Source: JAEUSG01 sp964590225 (GTDB lineage Bacteria > Fibrobacterota > OXYB2-FULL-49-7 > JAEUSG01). Taken from it: a DNA stretch of 64,000 nt. The notes beneath the pieces are model-generated. The model saw only the letters and a program-made list of their open reading frames with translations. It made no database searches and was not told where the DNA came from. Shown here one piece after another: positions 43,078 through 50,394 of the stretch. The stretch spans positions 1 through 64,000 of the forward strand of contig CAZPWS010000002.1 in the NCBI GenBank assembly GCA_964590225.1, written 5' to 3'. A program made the position numbers and the translations under genes. Numbering within the stretch: the first letter of the stretch is position 1; every line of letters starts with the position of its first letter.

Positions 43078-43322
43078 TCGACAGTTTTCTTATGGAAATC
43101 ATTGTCTGTCCAGAAACAAAACAGCCACTCAAAATGGCAGATGAGGCTCAGATTATACGCTGTAACGAGCTTGTAGCTTCGGGAACGCTTCGGAATAGAG
43201 CCGGAGAAAGGGTTCTTGAACCGTTCGAAGAGGGGCTCATTAGAGAGGACGGAAAAATCATTTATCCTGTTCGGCACGGTGTTCCGATTCTTCTAATAGA
43301 AGAGGGTATAGAAACCGCATGA
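43074..43322 (+). CDS. Trm112-like / YcaR-type small protein
   Basis: An 82 aa protein of the Trm112/UPF0434 group: FLMEIIVCPETKQPLKMADE at the start and GKIIYPVRHGVPILLIEEGI at the end. Trm112-like zinc-ribbon proteins activate methyltransferases in eukaryotes; most bacterial ones have unknown partners. Here only one cysteine of the usual four is present, so it probably does not bind zinc. It overlaps accA and rfaE2 by 4 bp each and is part of the same operon. Confidence 0.75.
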   Translation: MIDSFLMEIIVCPETKQPLKMADEAQIIRCNELVASGTLRNRAGERVLEPFEEGLIREDGKIIYPVRHGVPILLIEEGIETA

Positions 43323-43816
43323 CAACTGCAGGCAAGGTTCTTACTCTGAGTGAGGTTGTTGACAAAGCTCGGAACGCCCATTCTGAAGGTAAGCGGATAG
43401 TTACCACAAATGGCTGTTTTGATATTCTTCATAGAGGACATATAGAATATCTTGAAGCGGCGCGCAGTTATGGCGACCTGCTTTTTGTAGGCGTTAACAG
43501 CGATTCTTCGGTAAAACAAAACAAGGGAGATTCACGGCCAATCAACAGAGAAGCAGACAGATGCCGTCTTCTTGCTGCTCTAACCTGTGTAAGTTTCGCT
43601 TTTGTCTTTAGCGGAAAGGATCCAGTCGCCTTTCTTAAAGAGATTCGCCCAAACATTCATGTAAAGGGAGGCGATTATAGCGGTAGGCTTATTGAACAGG
43701 ATGTAGTTGAGTCGTTCGGAGGCGAGGTAAAGATTGTCCGTTTTGTTGCCGGCTATTCAACGACGGATATCATACAAAAACTTTCATCTGTTTCCTTTGG
43801 AGGCAACCCGTCGTGA
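43319..43816 (+). CDS. rfaE2: RfaE2-type D-glycero-beta-D-manno-heptose 1-phosphate adenylyltransferase
   Basis: A 165 aa nucleotidyltransferase corresponding to the C-terminal half of HldE. The motif ITTNGCFDILHRGHIEYL is read from TTNGCFDILHRGHI with the catalytic HxGH, followed by GVNSDSSVKQNKGDSRPINR and VKGGDYSGR. It produces ADP-heptose for LPS inner core, supporting the GT9 heptosyltransferase in the 19.7-25.8 kb cluster. It sits in the acc operon between the Trm112-like gene and a TPR protein, with 4 bp overlaps on both sides. Confidence 0.9.
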   Translation: MTTAGKVLTLSEVVDKARNAHSEGKRIVTTNGCFDILHRGHIEYLEAARSYGDLLFVGVNSDSSVKQNKGDSRPINREADRCRLLAALTCVSFAFVFSGKDPVAFLKEIRPNIHVKGGDYSGRLIEQDVVESFGGEVKIVRFVAGYSTTDIIQKLSSVSFGGNPS

Positions 43817-45627
43817 TATCAGATAAAACTGCGGTGGAGCAGCTTGAAAAAATTGTAAACCGCTCGCCAGGTTCACCTGCATTTGCCCGTCTTGCGGACA
43901 TTTACAGGTCGCAGGGACATGTTGACAAAGCAATACAGCTTTGCGAAAGCGGCACAAAAAACAATCCCTCCTATTCTACCGGCCATTTACTTCTTGGTCG
44001 TTGCTATTTCGAAAAAGAGAGAACAGACGACGCTTTAGGTGAATTTGAAACGGTTCTTAAATTGGATTGGAAAAATCTCTTTGCCTTAAAAATAATGGGT
44101 GATATTCATGCTCAGAAGGGCTTGCGGGAAAAGGCGGCTGCGTATTACAAAAAGGCTTTTGATTATTATCCCACAAACAGCGCTGTTCGGGATATGTTCC
44201 GGCGGTTCGAAAAATATTACAACAAAAAAGAGACGACAGAGGCGCAAATCATTTCTTCGGAATCGCCTGCCGAAAGTATTATAAAAGCCATTGATGTTAA
44301 AGCTGAAGGCAGCTTTGAAGAAATTGTGGCTGATTCGCCTATTGGATTATCGGCTGACTTGCCGGAGCAGCCAACAGGTGACATATCAGAGGAGATAGAA
44401 GTCCACACTCCAATACAGCGCAATATTGAAGAATTTAATGAAGTAAAAGTAGAAGCAGCACCAAACGACACCGAGATGGTTGACCTTCCACCGGAAATGA
44501 CTGGACAAACAGAAGAAGCCGAAATTGAAGCGGAGCTTCCGGCGGCAGAGCAGGAAGCTTCTTTCAACAACAGGGCGCTTGACGACGAATCTGCGCTAAT
44601 AAATGCACTACCAGACACTTCAGAAGTAATTGAGGTCAATGTACCTGAAAGCAATCCGGATACTGCCGATGCCGGTGTTACAGAGCAGATAGACATTCCC
44701 GCGATGGACACAACAGCCATTGAAGAGACGGAGCAGCCTTTAGAGTCGGCCATTTCTTCTTCTGCTCCCGGAATGGATGGCTATTATTCCGTAACAGGCG
44801 AAGATGCCGACAATGCAGAAACGGGCATACTTCACGATATTGACAATATTGAACTTGCCGAGGCCATTGTTGAGGAAGAACCTCTCTCTAATGAGGAACA
44901 ACAAGTTGTCAATGCAGAAGAAGAGGCTGTGGACGATCCGCTCGCAGATTTAATGCTTGATATCGACGCGGATGATTCTGTTCGTGAGGCAGTAGCTACC
45001 ATGAATAAGCAAACGGTAGCTCCAGTTTCAGAAGAAAAACCACAGCAACTAGAAAAAATAGAAGAAGATACTGAACCTGAGATTGAACCTATACAAGAAG
45101 CAGAAATAGTGGAAGAGGTTACTTCTTCCATTTCTTCGTCCGCTGCCGGCATGGAAGGGTATTATACTGTCACAGGTTCAGATGCACATAACAGCGATGA
45201 AGTTGATATTTTGCAGGATATAGATACTGTAGAGTTAGCTGACGATATAATCGAGCAGTCTATGGAAGAAGGCAAGTCAGAGCAGCAGGTAGAGCTTGGC
45301 CTTGACATAGAGCTCCCACCTATTCCTGATTTATCAGAATCAGATAAGATTGACGAAGACGGAAAGGAGCCGCTCAGAAAAAAAGAGCCGAGGAAGAGTG
45401 CAAAGAAAGGGAATCAGCATGAAAAGCAAAAGAAACCCTCTGTTAAGGTTGTAAGCAATGTTGCTACAATGAGCCTTGCTGAAATTTATATGCGGCAGGG
45501 TCATAGAGAGCAGGCGCTAACCGTTTATAAAAAGCTTTTAAAGCAGGATCCTGAAAATACAGATCTAAAGGAACGCATTAAGTCCCTAAAGATTGAAATA
45601 GAAAACGATACCGATAACAACGAATAA
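43813..45627 (+). CDS. TPR protein with long acidic linker carrying a duplicated motif
   Basis: A 604 aa protein starting at GTG. Residues about 5-135 hold TPR repeats (AIQLCESGTKNNPSYSTGHL, then AAAYYKKAFDYYP). Residues about 150-530 are a strongly acidic, probably disordered linker. A last TPR pair fills about 550-600 (SLAEIYMRQGHREQALTVYK). The linker contains the same block twice, about 126 residues apart: residues 313-355 (ISSSAPGMDGYYSVTG...) and 439-481 (ISSSAAGMEGYYTVTG...). No signal peptide is present. I do not recognise a named family; a scaffold role is likely. It sits between rfaE2 (4 bp overlap) and accB. Confidence 0.75.
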   Translation: MISDKTAVEQLEKIVNRSPGSPAFARLADIYRSQGHVDKAIQLCESGTKNNPSYSTGHLLLGRCYFEKERTDDALGEFETVLKLDWKNLFALKIMGDIHAQKGLREKAAAYYKKAFDYYPTNSAVRDMFRRFEKYYNKKETTEAQIISSESPAESIIKAIDVKAEGSFEEIVADSPIGLSADLPEQPTGDISEEIEVHTPIQRNIEEFNEVKVEAAPNDTEMVDLPPEMTGQTEEAEIEAELPAAEQEASFNNRALDDESALINALPDTSEVIEVNVPESNPDTADAGVTEQIDIPAMDTTAIEETEQPLESAISSSAPGMDGYYSVTGEDADNAETGILHDIDNIELAEAIVEEEPLSNEEQQVVNAEEEAVDDPLADLMLDIDADDSVREAVATMNKQTVAPVSEEKPQQLEKIEEDTEPEIEPIQEAEIVEEVTSSISSSAAGMEGYYTVTGSDAHNSDEVDILQDIDTVELADDIIEQSMEEGKSEQQVELGLDIELPPIPDLSESDKIDEDGKEPLRKKEPRKSAKKGNQHEKQKKPSVKVVSNVATMSLAEIYMRQGHREQALTVYKKLLKQDPENTDLKERIKSLKIEIENDTDNNE

Positions 45628-45637
45628 AGGAGTGAGA

Positions 45638-46180
45638 ATGGCAAAGAATATCAAGAAAACTGAACCGAGAAACAGCCCTTCGCAGGAGATTTTTACACTT
45701 GAAGGGATGAAAGAATTCATTCGCTTTTTCGAAAAAGTAAATGTTGCAGAGGTGGAAATATCAATTGGTGATAAAACAGTAGTGCTTAACAAAACAGCAA
45801 GAACCGAATGCGTTTCCGCTCCTGTTGTCCAACCTGTTCAGCAGTTTGCTCCACAGCACATAGCTGCACCTGTTTCGCAACCGCAACCTTCAGTAGCTCC
45901 ATCGTCTGCTGCTGTTGCCAGCGCCAATGGCGCAAGCGATCTTATTGAGATTAAGTCGCCGATTGTTGGAACCTTCTATGTTGCAGCAGATCCAAAACTT
46001 CCCCCATTTGCGGAAGTTGGCACAACAATCACACCAGGAAAAACAGTTTGCATCATCGAAGCAATGAAGGTGTTTAATGAAATTAAGGCAGAATTCGGCG
46101 GAGTTATCAGGGAAGTTTGTGTAAAAAACGAACAGCCAGTAGAATTTGGTCAAGTGCTTTTCCGCGTGGAAGCAAGGTAA
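45638..46180 (+). CDS. accB: AccB, biotin carboxyl carrier protein
   Basis: A 180 aa protein from the ATG at 45638 (SD GGAG). It carries biotin on the lysine in CIIEAMKVFNEI, about residue 144. An Ala/Pro/Gln-rich linker (about 55-95) joins the N-terminal region to the biotinyl domain, which is the normal layout. It shuttles carboxybiotin between AccC and AccA/AccD. The accC start lies 7 bp downstream. It is in the accA to accC operon. Confidence 0.93.
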   Translation: MAKNIKKTEPRNSPSQEIFTLEGMKEFIRFFEKVNVAEVEISIGDKTVVLNKTARTECVSAPVVQPVQQFAPQHIAAPVSQPQPSVAPSSAAVASANGASDLIEIKSPIVGTFYVAADPKLPPFAEVGTTITPGKTVCIIEAMKVFNEIKAEFGGVIREVCVKNEQPVEFGQVLFRVEAR

Positions 46181-46187
46181 TTGTACT

Positions 46188-47525
46188 ATGAAGAAAATTC
46201 TTGTAGCCAACAGGGGCGAAATTGCGCTCAGGGTAATTCGTGCTGCCAAGGAACTTGGCTTAAAAACAGTAGCGGTTCACTCCGAAGCAGACCTTCACTC
46301 CATGCATGTGCGCTTTGCCGATGAAGATGTTTGTATCGGTTCTGCCCGTTCGAAAGACAGCTATTTAAAACAGGAGCGGATACTTTCCGCTGCCCTTATT
46401 ACGCACGCCGACGCCATCCATCCCGGGTATGGTTTTCTCGCAGAAAATGCCGAGTTTGCCGAAAAGTGCAATGCTGCCGGTATTACCTTTATTGGTCCCA
46501 CTCCAGAAATGATTCATAAATTTGGCAACAAAAGTGTTGCTAAAGAGACTATGAAGGCTGCCGGAGTACCTACGGTTCCAGGAGGAGAAGGTGTTGTTGC
46601 CACTGTTGAAGAGGCGCTCGCAATTGGCAAGGAATATCGCTATCCTGTAATTATCAAGGCTGTTGCCGGAGGCGGCGGCAAGGGAATGCGCATTGTCCGT
46701 GAAGCGTCAGCGATGCAAGAGCAGTTTGACATGGCGCGAGCCGAAGCTGGAAATGCCTTTGGTAATCCAGATGTTTACATCGAAAAGTATATCGAAAATC
46801 CCCGCCATATTGAAGTTCAACTTCTTGGCGATGAACATGGAAATGTGATCCATCTCTTTGAAAGAGACTGCTCAATCCAGAGGCGCCACCAGAAACTTGT
46901 TGAAGAAACACCATCCCCTGCACTTACACAGGAAATAAGAGAAAAACTTTGTGAAACCGCTGTTCGTGGAGCAAAGTCAATTGACTACAAGAGCGCAGGA
47001 ACGATGGAATTTCTACTCGACGAAGATGGCAGCTTTTACTTCATGGAGATGAATACACGAATTCAGGTTGAGCATCCTGTTTCGGAGTTTATAACAGGGA
47101 TAGATCTTGTTAAAGAGCAGATTGCCGTAGCAGCAGGCAACAAAATCGCATACAAACAATCTGATATCCATATAAACGGCCATTCAATTGAATGCAGAAT
47201 TAATGCCGAAGATCCAGATAATGATTTTCGACCATCGCCAGGACTTATCAAATCGCTTTACACCCCAGGTGGACCAGGTATTAGAATCGATAAACACGCT
47301 TACTCTGGCTATGTAATTCCTCCGTATTATGACTCGCTTATTGCCAAACTTATTACGCATGGCAGAAATAGAGCGGAAGCCATTGTAAGAATGGAGAGAG
47401 CACTTGACGAGTTTGTGGTTGAAGGAATTAAGACAACAATTCCGCTCCATAAAAAAATATTAGCTTCGGAGAAATTTAGGTCAGGAAAGTTCTCAACAAA
47501 GTTTCTTGAACAGACTTCATTGTAG
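46188..47525 (+). CDS. accC: AccC, biotin carboxylase
   Basis: From the ATG at 46188 the product is 445 aa, normal for AccC. ATP-grasp motifs: ILVANRGEIALRVIRAAKEL at the start, IHPGYGFLAENAEFAEKC, KAVAGGGGKGMRIVRE, the ligand block FERDCSIQRRHQKLVEE and YFMEMNTRIQVEHPVSE. It carboxylates biotin on AccB using ATP and bicarbonate. An upstream extension of the frame overlaps accB and is not used. Confidence 0.95.
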   Translation: MKKILVANRGEIALRVIRAAKELGLKTVAVHSEADLHSMHVRFADEDVCIGSARSKDSYLKQERILSAALITHADAIHPGYGFLAENAEFAEKCNAAGITFIGPTPEMIHKFGNKSVAKETMKAAGVPTVPGGEGVVATVEEALAIGKEYRYPVIIKAVAGGGGKGMRIVREASAMQEQFDMARAEAGNAFGNPDVYIEKYIENPRHIEVQLLGDEHGNVIHLFERDCSIQRRHQKLVEETPSPALTQEIREKLCETAVRGAKSIDYKSAGTMEFLLDEDGSFYFMEMNTRIQVEHPVSEFITGIDLVKEQIAVAAGNKIAYKQSDIHINGHSIECRINAEDPDNDFRPSPGLIKSLYTPGGPGIRIDKHAYSGYVIPPYYDSLIAKLITHGRNRAEAIVRMERALDEFVVEGIKTTIPLHKKILASEKFRSGKFSTKFLEQTSL

Positions 47526-47565
47526 TTGCAGGTGATGTTCCTTTTTTACAAGGAGATTCTCGGCT

Positions 47566-48282
47566 ATGAAAGTTAACGCGCTAATTCTTCTACTATCTTG
47601 CTTGTTTCTTTCGGCAACCGCCTCGGAAAACATCGGCAAGGTAAGTTTTTTTGTTGGTAAGGCTAAAATTAAATCTTCGGACTCCACCGAATGGAAGGAG
47701 ATTAAGCTTAATGAAAGGGTCTCGGGTGGAAGTGAGCTTAAAACAGAACGGTCCGAGAGGGTGGAAATAACCCTTAGGGATGGGAGCCTCATTCGAATTG
47801 CCGAAGAGTCAGAAATTACACTTTCTGCTCCTTCTGCTAAAATCATTGCGCCTTCAATTAAGAAGGGTAAAATATGGGCGAATGTAAAAAAGTTGGGGCA
47901 GAGGAATTACGACTTTGAAGTAACAAGCGGAACAGCTACTGCTGCAATCCGTGGAACCGTTTTTAGAATGGACGAAACCGATTCGTCAACTTCTGTTGCA
48001 GTTTACGATGGCAAGGTTGCAGTAGGCCCCGGCACCGCGTTAAAAGAGACTCTCGGCATCACCGGAAAAATAGCGGAGCGAAAAGAGATTTCCGGCCCTG
48101 TCGAGATTCCTGGCCCTTTTGAAGTTTCACTGATGGATTGGGTTACAATCGCCAAGGGGCAGCGTATTAGCATCATGCGCAATGGCAAATATGCACAAAG
48201 TAAAATCGATTCCAAAAAAGATAACGAAGATGATTGGGTAAAATTCAATATGCGGCGGGATTCGACAAGCGGACTTCACTAA
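47566..48282 (+). CDS. Exported FecR-domain protein
   Basis: A 238 aa protein with a signal peptide (ALILLLSCLFLSATAS). The FecR domain spans about 50-165: ERVEITLRDGSLIRIAEESE, then VTSGTATAAIRGTVFRM and SVAVYDGKVAVGPG. FecR proteins are periplasmic regulators of ECF sigma factors, but no sigma factor or TonB receptor gene is beside it. Instead it ends 8 bp before the membrane AraC regulator of module 2, so it could modulate that protein or be a relic. SD AAGGAG precedes it. Confidence 0.78.
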   Translation: MKVNALILLLSCLFLSATASENIGKVSFFVGKAKIKSSDSTEWKEIKLNERVSGGSELKTERSERVEITLRDGSLIRIAEESEITLSAPSAKIIAPSIKKGKIWANVKKLGQRNYDFEVTSGTATAAIRGTVFRMDETDSSTSVAVYDGKVAVGPGTALKETLGITGKIAERKEISGPVEIPGPFEVSLMDWVTIAKGQRISIMRNGKYAQSKIDSKKDNEDDWVKFNMRRDSTSGLH

Positions 48283-48290
48283 GCTTTCAT

Positions 48291-50267
48291 ATGGTGACTG
48301 GTTGGCAAAAATGGTTGCTTCTGTTGCTCTTTTGTGGTTACTGTTTCTCTGAAAAGCTTGCTGAAGTAGTTGTAAAAATCGATTCATCCACAAATGTAAT
48401 AGCCTTTACGCAGTCAAAGCGTGAACTAAAAAACATTTCTATAAGTAAAGAAGCCGCATTGCGTGGAGAGAACGGAATACTCCTAAATTCACAAATTGAG
48501 GTTAATTTAGCTAACTGGTGGGTAGCTGAAACAACATTTAATCGCGATTCGTGGCTCCGTTTTTATATGCGCATTGATTCTATTCATAATATTGTTTCTG
48601 ACACCTCAAGATTTTCTTTTCTTTCAGAGAGATTTAGTACACCAACTTCCAGTGATGTTCCAGGATATGGAATAAATTTTTATTGTGAGCATGTACCACC
48701 ATCTACAGTAAATCTTGTCATTAGAACACATTTTTCTGGTAGCCGTGATTCTTACGAAAATTTTCGCCTTCCATTACAAACTGGCAGAGCTTACTGTATA
48801 GAACTTCATACTTTGTTTGTTGAAGATACAACTATTCAGCTCTCTCTATTTATTGATGGAAAAATAGCGTCAACGCTATCGCGAAGGCTTGCCTTTTCTC
48901 CTGAATTTATGAGGCTATATATATTTTGCGGAAAATTCGGACCCGCAGACTGGTGTGTCTCCCTTGATGAATTCTGTGTATCAGACAGGCGGCCTCGTCC
49001 AATTCCCGTAAAGGATGAATTAATTAGTGAGGAGATTATAAACGGATCATTTATAAGGTTAATTTGTGCTGATTTTCTTACCTCTTACCATGGAGAGAGC
49101 CTGCGAGCAAGGAGGTGGCAGCTTTTTTCACAAACGGATACCATGTTTCCATTGTTTGATGCGATAGAAACCAACCCCTTATTCTTTACTTCAAGAAAAA
49201 TATCTTTTCCTTTAGATAAAGGCCGCTATTTTTGGAGAACAGCTCCCTTAAACAACTTTTCTATTTGGGGAGACTGGAGTAAGAGAGGCGAGTTTGAAAT
49301 TAAAACTGCAACACAACATAACATTTCACTAACTAATCTTTACATTTCTAAGACAAATAGCAAAGAAAAGCTTGCGGAAATACAAACAAACAAATGGTAT
49401 GATATAAATTTCAAGATTAACATTGATAAATGGCATAATGTCGGGTATCTGCTTATATGGATTTGCAGCGACTCTAACGCTTTCGGCAATCCTATGAATA
49501 AGGGGGGACTATTTAACCCATCCTCCAATTATGTCATTAACCTCTCGCTATTTGACAATGCGAATACCCTTTATATAAAGGATAAAAGCGGAACAGCTCA
49601 GACAACCAAGGTTGCAAAGGACTCCATGTCCCTTTATGTTGATAACAGGATAGGTGCTTTTTTTATTGATACAATCACTGGTATGGGAAAAATTCGCTTC
49701 CGTCTTCTCGATGAAGCAAATGCAGGAAAGTGGTATCTGTGTGGTGCCGCGATTGATGGCGGTCGTACTGATGAAGAAAAAACATCCATAGTTATGCGAA
49801 GCTCTTTTATTACAGTAAAAGGCAGCGATTTTGCTGCTATTGTGAAAATTGTCCTGATAATCTGTTTTGTTTCAGCCTTCATTTTAGCTTCAAAAATTAT
49901 AATGTTGAAAAAAAGTGAGGGAAAGGCAGATGGCCCGCTTAATAATGCTGTGTATAGCGACATATTGTCCTACATCGAAACCAACATCGAAAAGAAAATT
50001 ATAACAGATGATATTTTAAAAGAGCTTAAAATAAGTTCGGGCCGTTTTTATCAGGCAATGCGCAGTCAAAATAGTGAGTTTTCAAAATTATTAAACCAGA
50101 TTCGCATAAAAAGGGCCAAAGAATTAATGGAAAACGGCAGATTGAATATAACTGAGATTGGGTATAAAGTTGGTTTTTCTGAGTCAAAATATTTTGCGAA
50201 GGTTTTTAGGGATATAGAGGGTGTCTCACCCTCTGAATACCGCAAAGCGCTACTCGAACACCAGTAA
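48291..50267 (+). CDS. Membrane-anchored AraC-type regulator with periplasmic sensor (module 2)
   Basis: Using the ATG at 48291 gives 658 aa, one residue shorter than the paralogue at 9941. Layout: signal anchor (WLLLLLFCGYCF), LamG-like sandwich (about 35-235), Ig/FN3-like region with YFWRTAPLNNFSIWGDWSKR, a conserved block NPMNKGGLFNPSSNYVINLS, one transmembrane helix (about 515-537) and a cytoplasmic AraC domain (about 550-658; RAKELMENGRLNITEIGYKV then ESKYFAKVFRDIEGVSP). It should read an extracytoplasmic signal and switch on the downstream secreted genes, acting through the repeat array at 50275-50325. A start at 48234 in the same frame lacks a signal sequence. Confidence 0.85.
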   Translation: MVTGWQKWLLLLLFCGYCFSEKLAEVVVKIDSSTNVIAFTQSKRELKNISISKEAALRGENGILLNSQIEVNLANWWVAETTFNRDSWLRFYMRIDSIHNIVSDTSRFSFLSERFSTPTSSDVPGYGINFYCEHVPPSTVNLVIRTHFSGSRDSYENFRLPLQTGRAYCIELHTLFVEDTTIQLSLFIDGKIASTLSRRLAFSPEFMRLYIFCGKFGPADWCVSLDEFCVSDRRPRPIPVKDELISEEIINGSFIRLICADFLTSYHGESLRARRWQLFSQTDTMFPLFDAIETNPLFFTSRKISFPLDKGRYFWRTAPLNNFSIWGDWSKRGEFEIKTATQHNISLTNLYISKTNSKEKLAEIQTNKWYDINFKINIDKWHNVGYLLIWICSDSNAFGNPMNKGGLFNPSSNYVINLSLFDNANTLYIKDKSGTAQTTKVAKDSMSLYVDNRIGAFFIDTITGMGKIRFRLLDEANAGKWYLCGAAIDGGRTDEEKTSIVMRSSFITVKGSDFAAIVKIVLIICFVSAFILASKIIMLKKSEGKADGPLNNAVYSDILSYIETNIEKKIITDDILKELKISSGRFYQAMRSQNSEFSKLLNQIRIKRAKELMENGRLNITEIGYKVGFSESKYFAKVFRDIEGVSPSEYRKALLEHQ

Positions 50268-50274
50268 TCCACAA

Positions 50275-50325
50275 GATTTTGGGCGAGATCGTTAGGATTT
50301 TGGTGTATAAAAACCATGATTTTGG
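50275..50325 (+). promoter_or_regulatory. Three GATTTTGG direct repeats, likely AraC-type operator
   Basis: Exact copies of GATTTTGG at 50275-50282, 50296-50303 and 50318-50325, spaced 21 and 22 bp (about two helical turns), all on one face of the DNA. A poorer copy (CTTTTCGG) lies a further 21 bp on at 50339. The array sits between the membrane AraC gene and the secreted NHL protein. A TATATT at 50349-50354 could be the -10, and no good -35 is present, as expected when an activator binds there. AraC-family dimers bind direct repeats at about 21 bp. Confidence 0.65.
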
Positions 50326-50394
50326 AAGAATTTTTTAACTTTTCGGATTATATTTTGCGAAAACGCATACAAATTCATGAAAAATGGAGACAAT

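Noticed and set aside
42094..43277. Long minus-strand frames opposite accA
   Set aside because: They are shadows of the strongly conserved accA coding sequence and carry no recognisable protein features.
44217..45152. Serine-rich minus-strand frames opposite the TPR gene
   Set aside because: They arise from the acidic (GAA/GAG-rich) linker read backwards; low complexity with no support.
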